Shown here: positions 45,233 through 53,724 of the stretch, in pieces
Layout of the letters: every line of letters starts with the position of its first letter
How positions within the stretch are numbered: the stretch's first letter is position 1
Assembly: GCA_022820365.1 (NCBI GenBank)
Contig: JAJEFO010000043.1
Coordinates: 86,038 to 150,037, forward strand
Length of the DNA: 64,000 nucleotides
Origin: Silicimonas sp.
GTDB taxonomy: Bacteria > Pseudomonadota > Alphaproteobacteria > Rhodobacterales > Rhodobacteraceae
Direction: 5' to 3'
Translations under genes and position numbers: made by a program
The notes under the pieces: model-generated
The model's database searches: none
Told to the model about the DNA's origin: nothing
What the model saw: only the letters and a program-made list of their open reading frames with translations

Positions 45233-46746
45233 GCGCGCTTTGGATCGGTCTGGATGTCGGGACGACGACGGTCAAGGCTGCGGCCTATGCGCCTGAAGGT
45301 GTCTGTGTCGCAGATGCAGCGGTCCCGAGCGAAGTGAATCAGGGTTCCGGTGGCGAGAGCGAGCAGGACATGGCGAGCGTACGCGCCTGCGTGATGCGCG
45401 CACTGGCAAAGCTGAGCGAGAAAATCGACGTGGCCAGCGTGGTATCGCTCGGGATTGCCGCGCAGGGCGATGGATTCTGGGCGGTCGATGCCCAGGGAGA
45501 GCCGGTGGTGCCTGCAATGCTCTGGAACGACACGCGGGCAGCTGCGGATCTCGGCGCATTGGCAGACGGTGGCGCCACCGCCGCCATAGGGCGAGGGTGT
45601 CGCACGGCGCTTTGGGCCGGGACCTCAGGGATGCTTTGGCGCTGGTTGCGGGCAAGGGATGACGATTTTGCCGGGCGTGTGGCCCGCGTGATGACCTGTG
45701 CGGACTGGGTTGGGCACCGCCTGACGGGAGAATGGGCAACCGACTGGTCAAACGCATCGATTCCCTTTTTGGACTTTGCCACCAGGTCTTATGGAGAGGC
45801 GCAGCTTGAAGCTCTGGACTGTTGCGAATTGGCGGATAAGTTGATTCAACCGCGGAGTGCCGACACACGGCTTGGCGGTTTGACGGCCGACGCGGCGAGG
45901 GCGACCGGATTGCCTGAGGGGGTTTCGGTTTCGGTTGGGACGCTTGATCTTTCGGCAATGATCGTCGGCATGGGATTGGATCGGCCCGGGCAGACGATGA
46001 TGATCATGGGCACGACCGCTGTGGTGAACATTCTCTCCGACAGCCTGGATCCGGAAGACGAGCCCATCGGCGCGGCCGTGCTGCACCCGACGGCAGAGAT
46101 TGCGATAAAGGTACTGGCGCCGACGAGCGGAGCATCCGCGTTTGACTGGTTCACCCGGCTGCATCCCCGGACGCTGGGCGGCCAAAGCGCGGGAGAGATC
46201 GCCGAGAAGCTGAACGCGCTTGTGGCGGATGTGCCGCCCGGGGCGAACGGCGTAACCTTCCTGCCATATCTCAGCGGTGAGCGTGCGCCCTTTGTCGCGG
46301 CGGACATCCGAGCGGGATTTCACGGGCTGTCGGCGGTAACCTCGAAAGCAGAGATGGGACGAGCCGTGATGGAGGGAGCCGCCTTCAGTCTGCGTCATTG
46401 CTTTGTGTCGCAGGGCGGCCTGCCGACTGAGCCGGTGCAGCTCTCCGGAGGAGGATCGAGGAACGCGATCTGGTGCCAGATCATTGCCGATATCGTGCAG
46501 CAGGCCGTAATCGTCAGCGACGCATCGGATCAGGGCCTCTGGGGCGCGGCCTGCATCGGCGCAGGTGCGGCAGGATTGGGCGATCCGGTGAAGCTGGCCA
46601 AGCGGGCCGAGGAACACGTGACATATCGACCCGACCCGTCCAATGGTCCGCTCTATGACCGCGCCTTTGCGCGCTATCAGGTCTTGTCCGATGCCGCGCG
46701 AGCGGTGCGTGCGAAGCTAGGATCGCTGGAGGAGCATGGCGGATGA
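45229..46746 (+). CDS. FGGY-family carbohydrate kinase
   Basis: A 505-residue sugar kinase of the ribulokinase/xylulokinase/glycerol kinase family. The N-terminal phosphate motif is LDVGTTTVKAAAY (8-20), the general-base Asp is Asp240 in VGTLDLSAMIVGMG, and the adenosine motif is LSGGGSRNAIWCQIIADI. FGGY kinases phosphorylate ketoses and polyols; the neighbouring AraD-like epimerase suggests a pentulose. D-apulose kinase AptK, partner of a split transketolase, is also in this family. Overlaps the molybdoenzyme upstream and the dehydrogenase downstream by 4 bases each. Confidence 0.9.
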   Translation: MSALWIGLDVGTTTVKAAAYAPEGVCVADAAVPSEVNQGSGGESEQDMASVRACVMRALAKLSEKIDVASVVSLGIAAQGDGFWAVDAQGEPVVPAMLWNDTRAAADLGALADGGATAAIGRGCRTALWAGTSGMLWRWLRARDDDFAGRVARVMTCADWVGHRLTGEWATDWSNASIPFLDFATRSYGEAQLEALDCCELADKLIQPRSADTRLGGLTADAARATGLPEGVSVSVGTLDLSAMIVGMGLDRPGQTMMIMGTTAVVNILSDSLDPEDEPIGAAVLHPTAEIAIKVLAPTSGASAFDWFTRLHPRTLGGQSAGEIAEKLNALVADVPPGANGVTFLPYLSGERAPFVAADIRAGFHGLSAVTSKAEMGRAVMEGAAFSLRHCFVSQGGLPTEPVQLSGGGSRNAIWCQIIADIVQQAVIVSDASDQGLWGAACIGAGAAGLGDPVKLAKRAEEHVTYRPDPSNGPLYDRAFARYQVLSDAARAVRAKLGSLEEHGG

Positions 46747-47804
46747 AAAACGTGATGACAGCAGCGGTCTATCACGCTCTGGACGACATTCGCATCGAAG
46801 AGCGTCCGGTGCCTGAAATCGGGCCCGGCGAGATGCTTCTCAAGACGCTGGCCTGCGGCCTTTGCGGCGGTGAGACGATGGCCTGGTACAAATCGGAGCC
46901 GAAGGTGCTGGGGCACGAACCCGTCGGCGAAGTGGTCGCGCTGGGTGCAGGCGTGACTGAATTCAAGATCGGCGACCGGGTATTCGTCAATCACCACGTG
47001 GGTCGAACCAACTCTCACCTTTCGCGCCGCGGGCATCCCACGCGCGATCCGTTCTACCGCCAAATGAAGCTCGATCCTGGTGGGGTCTGCGACTACTACC
47101 GCGTCACGGCGCAGCATCTGGCCATGGATGCGCATGTCGTGCCTGACAGCATTTCGACCGAGGCTGCGGTCACAATAGAACCTTGGTCCTGCGTGTTGTC
47201 CGGGCTGAAGGTTTGTCACATTCAGCCGGGCGACACGGTGGCGGTCGTGGGTGCCGGGTTCATGGGGCAGGGCTTTGTTCATCTGGCGCCACTGTTCGGC
47301 GCAGGAAAGGTCGTGGCAATGGATCTCTCTGACTGGCGGCTGGCGAGGGCACGTGAGTTTGGCGCGACGCACACAGTCAATCCCAAGACCGAGGATGCAG
47401 TCGAGAAGTTGCGGACACTTAACAACGGGCGGTTGGCCGACACGGTGATCGCGATCGCGCCGTTTCCATCTGCTTGGGAACAGGCGCTGTCACTTGTTGA
47501 AGTGGGCGGGTGTCTTCACCTGGGCGCGCCGCTGCCGCCGGAGACCGACTGGGTGCGTGACGGAAATCGCGCCTATTTCGATCAGATCACCGTCACTTCG
47601 CGCTATTCCTCGGACCATACAGACACCTATAGCTATATCCGTCTGCTCGAAGCCGGGCGGATCATGGCGGAACAGGCGATTTCGCATCGGTATGACATTA
47701 GGGACTCTGCCGAGGCTTTTCGGATGCTGGTCGCGGCGGAAGAGTCGCTCAAGATCGTGATCTATCCCGGCGGAATCCCGGCGGAAAATTCGAAGGTGGC
47801 GTGA
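46743..47804 (+). CDS. Zinc-type medium-chain dehydrogenase/reductase (polyol or sugar dehydrogenase-like)
   Basis: A 353-residue NAD(P)-dependent MDR. Catalytic zinc ligands are Cys41 (CGLCGGE), His58-Glu59 (GHEPVGEV) and probably the Glu of TIEPWSCV. The Rossmann motif is VAVVGAGFMGQG. The structural-zinc lobe, normally four Cys near residues 90-110, is replaced by HHVGRTNSHLSRRGHPTRDP without any Cys. Expected to oxidise a polyol or sugar to the ketose used by the kinase, but the substrate is inferred from context only. Tight coupling to both neighbours. Confidence 0.85.
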   Translation: MKNVMTAAVYHALDDIRIEERPVPEIGPGEMLLKTLACGLCGGETMAWYKSEPKVLGHEPVGEVVALGAGVTEFKIGDRVFVNHHVGRTNSHLSRRGHPTRDPFYRQMKLDPGGVCDYYRVTAQHLAMDAHVVPDSISTEAAVTIEPWSCVLSGLKVCHIQPGDTVAVVGAGFMGQGFVHLAPLFGAGKVVAMDLSDWRLARAREFGATHTVNPKTEDAVEKLRTLNNGRLADTVIAIAPFPSAWEQALSLVEVGGCLHLGAPLPPETDWVRDGNRAYFDQITVTSRYSSDHTDTYSYIRLLEAGRIMAEQAISHRYDIRDSAEAFRMLVAAEESLKIVIYPGGIPAENSKVA

Positions 47805-48469
47805 TGCTGACGACCCTCAGGGAAGAAGTTTGCGAGCAGAACCACGAGTTGCCCAGGAACGGGCTGGTCGTGGGATCCGGAGGCAATGTCTCGGGGCGCG
47901 ATCCGGACAGCGGGCTCGTGGTGATCAAGCCGTCAGGCGTGAAATTTTCCGCGCTGACGCCGGATACTATGGTTGTCGTCGATCTCGACGGCAACGTCAT
48001 CGATGGGAAGATGAAGCCCTCGGTGGACACGGGCGTTCACCTTTATCTCTACAGGCACCGCGCGGATGTGGGCGGCGTCTGTCATACGCATTCGCCATAT
48101 GCATCGAGTTTTGCTGCGCGAGGCGAGCGGATCCCGGCCGTTCTCACGCCGATCACCCATATCCTGGGCCGCGACGTGCCGTGTTCGCGCTATGCGACGC
48201 CGGGAGAGGTGGACACGGGCGAGGCCATTCTGGAGGCGGCCGATGGCGGAATGGCTGCCCTGGTGAAGGCGCACGGGGTCTTCACGATGGGAACGTCGGC
48301 GACCGAGGCGACCTCGGTCGCGACGTACATCGAAGAAGCAGCAATGACGACGCATCTGGCAATGCTGCGCGGGCCGGTGGAGGAATTGAGCCAGGAAGAA
48401 GTCGACCGATGCAATGCCTGGTTTCGGCAGAACTATGGTCAGCACGGGCACAAGACGGTAAGCGCCTGA
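47804..48469 (+). CDS. Class II aldolase/adducin family protein, AraD-like pentulose-5-phosphate 4-epimerase
   Basis: A 221-residue zinc enzyme. Phosphate-binding blocks are GSGGNVSGR and IKPSGV. Zinc His residues are His94, His96 (CHTHSPYA) and His157 (KAHGVF). Asp75 in KPSVDTGVH stands where E. coli L-ribulose-5-phosphate 4-epimerase has Asp76 (19 residues before the first His in both), whereas fuculose-phosphate aldolases have Glu. I therefore favour 4-epimerase over aldolase. It would give D-xylulose-5-phosphate, a natural transketolase donor. GTG 47801 is an alternative start, one codon earlier. Confidence 0.8.
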   Translation: MLTTLREEVCEQNHELPRNGLVVGSGGNVSGRDPDSGLVVIKPSGVKFSALTPDTMVVVDLDGNVIDGKMKPSVDTGVHLYLYRHRADVGGVCHTHSPYASSFAARGERIPAVLTPITHILGRDVPCSRYATPGEVDTGEAILEAADGGMAALVKAHGVFTMGTSATEATSVATYIEEAAMTTHLAMLRGPVEELSQEEVDRCNAWFRQNYGQHGHKTVSA

Positions 48470-48473
48470 CAGC

Positions 48474-49454
48474 ATGAACAAGCCCGCATCCCCCTCTCGC
48501 GTGACAGGCGACAAGGAAGCGCAACTGTCAAATGTGGCGCTGTTGTACTACGGCGAGGGGATGACGCAGGGCGAAATCGCCAAGCGGATGAAGGTAAGCC
48601 GCGCAACCATTGTGAACATGCTGCGCGAAAGCCGGGAACTTGGGATCGTCGATATCCGCGTGGATGGCAGGGTCCTGACAGGATCCAGTCTCGCACGGGA
48701 CCTGCGGGAGAAGTTTGACGTCGAGGACGCTTATGTCTCGCAGACGTCCGCCCTTGACGAAAGCGCATCGCGCGACGAGTGTTTCCGGCAGCTTGCGCGA
48801 GTGGCGGCGGCGGCAATCCTCGATGTGGTCGAAACGGGCGATACCATCGGCGTGGCCTGGGGCGAGACAATCATGGCAGTTGCCAACGCGATGCCGCGTA
48901 GTCCAGTCGCCGACGTTGAAGTCTGCCAGCTCATCGGGTCGATGATTTCAGAGCGGGTTCCAGCCTCGGAGAATTGCGCGATCCAGATTGCCGGGAGGCT
49001 GGAAGCGGCCGCCTGCTACACGTTGCACGCGCCAGGTCTGATCTCGACTGCAGCACTTGCCGAGACGTTTCGGGGCGAGCCCGCCATCAAGGCGCAGCTC
49101 CGGCGGCTTCAGGCATTGGATCTGACCTTGTCTTCGATCGGCAATGTCGCCTCGGACACTCATCTGGCGGCGGCGGGGATCGCAACCGCGGAGGAATTGC
49201 AGGCCGCAAAGGCGGCTGGCGCAGTCGGCATCATTTGTTGTCGGTACATTGCGGCCGACGGACGGGAGATCGCAATGCCCCCGCACGACAGGCTGATTGC
49301 CGCCTCGCTCGACGACCTGAGGTCGGCGCGGAAGCGGCTTCTGGTGGTGTGCGGGGTCGACCGCGGCGATGCGACGCGTGCAGCATTGAATGCCGGCCTG
49401 GTGACACATCTCTGCGTCGATCACGCCTTGGCGCGTGCCTTGCTGGATTCCTGA
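48474..49454 (+). CDS. SorC-family sugar-responsive transcriptional regulator
   Basis: A 326-residue regulator. N-terminal HTH: VALLYYGEGMTQGEIAKRMK and VSRATIVNMLRESRELGIVD. The C-terminal sugar-phosphate-binding domain shows DTIGVAWGETIMAVANAMP, ADVEVCQLIGSM and GAVGIICCRYIAADGREI. SorC proteins sense phosphorylated sugars and control the adjacent catabolic operon. It starts 4 bases after the epimerase stop and ends 4 bases before the FGE start, so it is inside the operon. Likely target: the dyad at 42894-42926. Confidence 0.93.
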   Translation: MNKPASPSRVTGDKEAQLSNVALLYYGEGMTQGEIAKRMKVSRATIVNMLRESRELGIVDIRVDGRVLTGSSLARDLREKFDVEDAYVSQTSALDESASRDECFRQLARVAAAAILDVVETGDTIGVAWGETIMAVANAMPRSPVADVEVCQLIGSMISERVPASENCAIQIAGRLEAAACYTLHAPGLISTAALAETFRGEPAIKAQLRRLQALDLTLSSIGNVASDTHLAAAGIATAEELQAAKAAGAVGIICCRYIAADGREIAMPPHDRLIAASLDDLRSARKRLLVVCGVDRGDATRAALNAGLVTHLCVDHALARALLDS

Positions 49455-49458
49455 GACG

Positions 49459-50391
49459 ATGCCAGCCCAATCGGGATGCTGCCCCCCATCCATTCGGCCC
49501 GGAGTCGCGACTGCAGGACCCATCCAGCGCACGACCGCCGCAACGCCGCCGGCGGTCATCGAGATTCCGGGCGGTGAGGCGTTGGTCGGAACGAGCGATC
49601 CTGTCATTTCGGATGACGCCGAAGGTCCTCTGCGCACCAAGCGCGTGGCGCCGTTTCGCATTGGCGAAACCGCAGTGACGAATGCGCAGTTCGCGGCGTT
49701 CGTGGAGGAAACCGGCTATGTCACCGAAGCAGAGCGATTTGGCTGGTCGTTCGTTTTCTGGGCACAGGTGCCCGAGAATGTCGGACCCACGCAAGCGGTG
49801 CGCGACGTGACGTGGTGGAGGCGCGTAGACGGGGCTGACTGGCGGCATGTTCACGGGCCAGACAGGGATCTTGCAGGAGACAGGCCCGATCATCCGGTGG
49901 TCCATGTCTCCTGGAACGATGCGCGGGCCTATGCGACGTGGGTCGGCGGGCGCCTTCCGACCGAGGCCGAGTGGGAGCACGCAGCACGGGGCGGGCTGGG
50001 AGATGTCCGGTTTCCCTGGGGCAACGAAGAGCCGGACGACACTGGCCACTTTCCCTGCAATATCTGGCAGGGACGCTTTCCCGAGACGAACACCTGCGCT
50101 GATGGCTATGCCGAGACCGCACCAGCGAAGAGCTATTGCGCCAATGGCTATGGGCTCTACAATGTTGTCGGCAACGTCTGGGAGTGGACTGCCGAGCCCT
50201 TCGTGATCCGATCGCAGAAGAGGGCGGCCAAGACGCGGCGTGCCCGGATGAAGGGATTCAAGCTTGCCAAGGGCGGCTCGTTCCTGTGTCACAAGAGCTA
50301 TTGCCATCGCTACAGGATTGCCGCACGCACGGGAAATTCGCCCGACAGCACGACAACACACACAGGGTTTCGCGTTGTCTGGGGCTTGTAG
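49459..50391 (+). CDS. Formylglycine-generating enzyme (sulfatase-activating FGE)
   Basis: A 310-residue SUMF1-type protein. The copper-binding catalytic cysteines Cys277 and Cys282 are present in KGGSFLCHKSYCHRYRIAAR, with the same 5-residue spacing as Cys336/Cys341 of human FGE; NSPDSTTTHTGFRVV follows. GGRLPTEAEWEHAARGG and GLYNVVGNVWEWTAEPF complete the fold. It converts the Cys of CxPxR in sulfatases to formylglycine. No signal peptide, so it works in the cytoplasm before folding. Last gene of the molybdoenzyme-kinase operon, 9 bases from the convergent sulfatase stop. Many relatives of this fold lack the Cys pair; this one should be a true FGE. Confidence 0.93.
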   Translation: MPAQSGCCPPSIRPGVATAGPIQRTTAATPPAVIEIPGGEALVGTSDPVISDDAEGPLRTKRVAPFRIGETAVTNAQFAAFVEETGYVTEAERFGWSFVFWAQVPENVGPTQAVRDVTWWRRVDGADWRHVHGPDRDLAGDRPDHPVVHVSWNDARAYATWVGGRLPTEAEWEHAARGGLGDVRFPWGNEEPDDTGHFPCNIWQGRFPETNTCADGYAETAPAKSYCANGYGLYNVVGNVWEWTAEPFVIRSQKRAAKTRRARMKGFKLAKGGSFLCHKSYCHRYRIAARTGNSPDSTTTHTGFRVVWGL

Positions 50392-50400
50392 CGTGAGCGC

Positions 50401-51939
50401 TCAGGCCGCGACGGATTCCAACCCCAGACGCGCCAACTGTTCTGGCGGGTAGCCTTCTTCTTCCATGAGTGCCCGAACCAGCGTCAACATGCGTGCGCGC
50501 TGTTCGGGATCGCTTTCCCAGAGATTCTCTTTCTGGTCGGGGTCTTCAGAACGGTTGAACAGGAAATTCTCGTCCGAACGCGGGTCAACCTTGATCGGGA
50601 TTTTCCACATGGGCAAATCGACGGACGGGTCGAAGTATCCTTGGTCGACGGGCTTGTTCGGAGGTTTGGAGAGACGGCCGTCAACCGGGTTGTCGACGAT
50701 CAACGGCCGGTAAATGGCGGTGGAATAGAGATAGAGCGGCTCTTCGGGTTCGGGTGACTTCAGGATCGTCCAGGTGCCATCGGTGGCGCATACTCCCTGG
50801 CCGAATGTGCCATAGAGCACGGCATCACGTGGCGATGGCGCATTCGACGTTACCATTGGCAGAAGCGATCGCGAATGGCGGTTGGCCGCAGTCAGCTTGA
50901 CCCCTGCGGCCTCGATGATTGTCGCGAACAGATCGACCGTCTGGGTCAGGCCGGAGACACGGCGCGGGGCCGGGTTGGCCGGGTGCCAGACCATCAGTGG
51001 GATATTGGCGTGACTGTCGAAGTGCGGGTGCTGCTTGCCGAAGGCGCGCCGCTCGCCCATGTCGTGACCGTGGTCCGTGGTGAAGATCACCATGGTGTCT
51101 TCCCACAGCGCCATTTCATCCAGTTTGTCGAGCAGTTTTCCGAACCATTTGTCCATCATGGTGACCTTGCCCATGAACTGTGACTTGAGGAAATTCAGCT
51201 CGGCCTCGCTCGTCTGATCCATGAAAGCGTCCAGATCGGCATAGACCTGATAGGGTGGCCAGATGTTGAACTCGTTCTTCGTGGCGCCTTCGGCGTACAT
51301 GCTTTCGTACGGTTCAGGGACGTGGAATGGTTCGTGGACATCGAAGGTCTCCACGTGAAGGAAGAACGGGCCCTTTGATGCGTGTCGATCAATCCAGTCG
51401 CAGGCGCTGCCAAAGGTCTGGGCCGAAAAGAACTCCTCCTCGTTCGTCCAGTTCTTCGTATTGGCGTAATACTGGCCGATGTGTTCTGGCGCGCGGTACT
51501 CCTCGACCTTCTTCACCCAATCGGGCCTTTCTTCGTTCGGGTCCATCGGCTGCCAGTGATCAACCTCATAGCCTCGGATCAGCTCGATAGTGTCGTAACT
51601 CTGGATGTAGCCATTCGCTTCCTCTTCCCAGTAGTGGTAGTGATCTGTGACGATGTGAGTGTGATGTCCGCCCTTTTTGACTTCCGACGGCAGGCGCGGA
51701 TCAAATACTTCGAGCGACCCCCAGGGCCGCCACATGAATTCCTTTCGGCCGGCAATCAGTTCACGCCGCGCAGGCATGCAAGGGAGGCTTCCGACGAAGT
51801 GATGGTTGAAGATCTGGGCCCGCGCTGCAAAGCGGTCAATGTTCGGCGTGCTGCAAGGGCTTTGGGGATTGTAAGCGCGAAGGCAATTGCGGGTCAGGCT
51901 ATCAACCAGCACGAGAACGATGTTCATTGGCTTACTCAT
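50401..51939 (-). CDS. Cytoplasmic type I (formylglycine) sulfatase
   Basis: A 512-residue alkaline-phosphatase-fold sulfatase. The formylglycine site is Cys54 in GSLPCMPARRELIAG (CxPxR). Metal-binding blocks are NIVLVLVDSLTRN near the N-terminus and FTTDHGHDMGERR later. There is no signal peptide, so the sulfate ester must be imported whole. It is not choline sulfatase: the BetC-type signatures I know are absent. The partner FGE lies convergently next door. ATG 51939 is preferred; the frame to 52116 adds non-conserved residues. A second sulfatase of the same subfamily is at 60981-62561. Confidence 0.92.
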   Translation of the reverse strand: MSKPMNIVLVLVDSLTRNCLRAYNPQSPCSTPNIDRFAARAQIFNHHFVGSLPCMPARRELIAGRKEFMWRPWGSLEVFDPRLPSEVKKGGHHTHIVTDHYHYWEEEANGYIQSYDTIELIRGYEVDHWQPMDPNEERPDWVKKVEEYRAPEHIGQYYANTKNWTNEEEFFSAQTFGSACDWIDRHASKGPFFLHVETFDVHEPFHVPEPYESMYAEGATKNEFNIWPPYQVYADLDAFMDQTSEAELNFLKSQFMGKVTMMDKWFGKLLDKLDEMALWEDTMVIFTTDHGHDMGERRAFGKQHPHFDSHANIPLMVWHPANPAPRRVSGLTQTVDLFATIIEAAGVKLTAANRHSRSLLPMVTSNAPSPRDAVLYGTFGQGVCATDGTWTILKSPEPEEPLYLYSTAIYRPLIVDNPVDGRLSKPPNKPVDQGYFDPSVDLPMWKIPIKVDPRSDENFLFNRSEDPDQKENLWESDPEQRARMLTLVRALMEEEGYPPEQLARLGLESVAA

Positions 51940-52114
51940 GGCGCATCTTCCGAAGTCTAGGAGGCCTGTTCGGATTTGACAAGTGCTAATTTTTTTGACA
52001 AATATACAATCATGGCGTAAAGCCAAGCCCGTGTCACAGCAGGCGCTCTTCGAGAGTGCTAAATTCCTAGTACACTGGTGACTGGCGTCGTGCTTGACGA
52101 ATGCAGAGGGAGGC
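51940..52114. promoter_or_regulatory. Divergent AT-rich promoter region between sulfatase and ABC importer, with direct repeats
   Basis: TTTGACAA occurs at 51975-51982 and 51994-52001, and AGTGCTAA at 51982-51989 and 52055-52062. TTGACA could act as a -35 box for the importer, but no strong -10 follows at 17 bases. The repeats are candidate regulator sites shared by the sulfatase and the importer. Confidence 0.45.
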
Positions 52115-52906
52115 ATGGGTCAAAGTCGGACTCTTCAGGTTGCAGCTAGTCTTGGCGCCATCCTTGCCTGGATCGTCATCTGGGCATGGTTGACTCGACC
52201 GGGAGGGCCGGTCCCCACGCTGTACTTTCCTGCACCGGACGATGTTTGGGCGAAGTTCGTGCGCATGTGGCAGAGGCCTTATATCGGCAGCACGCTTCCC
52301 AATCACATATTGGCCAGCCTGTACATCGTTCTTACCGGCTGGGGCCTGGCCGCGCTGGTTGGCATCCCTCTGGGCATTGCGATGGCATGGTGGAAAAGGC
52401 TCAAGTGGATCGTCTTCCCAACATTCCAGCTGATCCGGCCGGTCCCGCCACTGGCCTGGATCCCGCTGACGATCTTGTGGCTGGGCATTGGCGATTCCGC
52501 TCGAATTTCGGTAGTTTTCATCGCCGCCCTTGTGCCTTGGCTGATGAACTCGATGCTGGCTGTCTATTCCATTGACCGTCTTTTGCTGGACGCGGCCAAG
52601 ACACTGGGCGCGAACGATCACCAAATCCTTACAAGAGTTGTGTGCCGCACGGCTTTGCCGACGTTGGTTGCCGCAGCGCGAATGGCGCTTGGCAGCGCCT
52701 GGTCGACTCTTGTCGCGGCAGAGATCCTCGCCGCTACTGCCGGGCTCGGCTACGTAGCGGTGAACGCGTCTCAGCTTCTTGATACCGACGTTCTGCTTGT
52801 CGCCATGTTCATGATTGGAATTCTTGGCATTGGCATGACCGGGCTCATCGGTCTGACGCAGAACTGGCTGGCACCTTGGTCGGTTCTTGGCGCGCGGAGG
52901 GACTGA
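52115..52906 (+). CDS. ABC transporter permease, Ssu/Tau/Nrt family (1)
   Basis: A 263-residue inner-membrane protein. Six-helix BPD_transp_1 architecture with the EAA loop DAAKTLGANDHQILTRVVCR and LIRPVPPLAWIPLTILWLGI, a signature of nitrate/sulfonate/taurine permeases. ATG 52115 follows AGAGGGAGGC. First gene of permease, permease, ATPase, binding protein. Divergent from the sulfatase, which suggests import of its sulfated substrate. Confidence 0.88.
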   Translation: MGQSRTLQVAASLGAILAWIVIWAWLTRPGGPVPTLYFPAPDDVWAKFVRMWQRPYIGSTLPNHILASLYIVLTGWGLAALVGIPLGIAMAWWKRLKWIVFPTFQLIRPVPPLAWIPLTILWLGIGDSARISVVFIAALVPWLMNSMLAVYSIDRLLLDAAKTLGANDHQILTRVVCRTALPTLVAAARMALGSAWSTLVAAEILAATAGLGYVAVNASQLLDTDVLLVAMFMIGILGIGMTGLIGLTQNWLAPWSVLGARRD

Positions 52907-52909
52907 GCA

Positions 52910-53722
52910 GTGATCGAGAAGCGGTTGGAGCGCATGGGCGTCATGACGGATCGAGGCAAGGCAACGGCCTATGGGATCGTTTCGCTGTCACTGCTCTTGA
53001 TCCTGTGGATTTGCGCCACCAGCCTGTTTCAGTGGATCGAGCCGCGTGTCCTTCCTTCACCCGCACAAGTGATCAAGCAGTTCGCGTGGATTCTGACCGA
53101 GCCCTTCAGCGGCCTGCGACTTCCCGGGCATATTCTGTCCTCGCTTGAACGTTGGGGGTGGGGTGTCCTTACCGCCGGGTTCATCGGCATTCCCGTGGGC
53201 GTGTTCTTTGCATGGAACCCCTGGTTCAAGACCTTCGTGAATCCGGTGTTTGAACTCATTCATTTCATTCCGCCCTTCGCTTACATCCCGCTAGCCGTAC
53301 TCTGGTTCGGCGCGTCGACGGCAACGCAGGCGATGGTGGTATTCGTCGCCGCCTTTCCATCCATCGTGATCAATTCCCAGCTGGGTGTCGCCCAGGTTGA
53401 GAAAATCTATATCGACGCGGCGCGGGTATTTGGTGCAGGCCAACTCAGGACACTTTGGCGCGTGGTTCTTCCGGCGGCCGCGCCCAGCATCTACACCGGA
53501 TTGCGGATCGCGATCAGCAATGGCTGGATGGCGCTCGTGGGAGCGGAACTCGTCGTGGGCAAGGTGGGCCTGGGCTTCATGATTGCCCAAGGTCAGGAGA
53601 ACGCCTCGGTTGCCACGATTTTCGTGGGCATCATCACGATCGGTTGTCTTGGCGTCCTGATTGACACGCTGGTCCAGCGGTCAGAGCGTTTCGTACTTCC
53701 TTGGCGCAAGGTGGCAAGCTGA
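52910..53722 (+). CDS. ABC transporter permease, Ssu/Tau/Nrt family (2)
   Basis: A 270-residue membrane protein, homologous to the upstream gene in fold: IHFIPPFAYIPLAVLWFGAS and the EAA loop DAARVFGAGQLRTLWRVVLP, then GWMALVGAELVVGKVGLGFM. GTG start 3 bases after the first permease. Two distinct permeases imply a heterodimeric channel, whereas Ssu and Tau systems usually encode one. Confidence 0.88.
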   Translation: MIEKRLERMGVMTDRGKATAYGIVSLSLLLILWICATSLFQWIEPRVLPSPAQVIKQFAWILTEPFSGLRLPGHILSSLERWGWGVLTAGFIGIPVGVFFAWNPWFKTFVNPVFELIHFIPPFAYIPLAVLWFGASTATQAMVVFVAAFPSIVINSQLGVAQVEKIYIDAARVFGAGQLRTLWRVVLPAAAPSIYTGLRIAISNGWMALVGAELVVGKVGLGFMIAQGQENASVATIFVGIITIGCLGVLIDTLVQRSERFVLPWRKVAS

Positions 53723-53724
53723 TC

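Noticed and set aside
47804..48469. L-fuculose-phosphate aldolase call
   Set aside because: The position of the aldolase Glu is Asp75 in a DTxxH context, as in AraD-type 4-epimerases.
50401..51939. Choline sulfatase BetC
   Set aside because: BetC-specific sequence blocks are absent; only the general CxPxR and metal motifs are shared.
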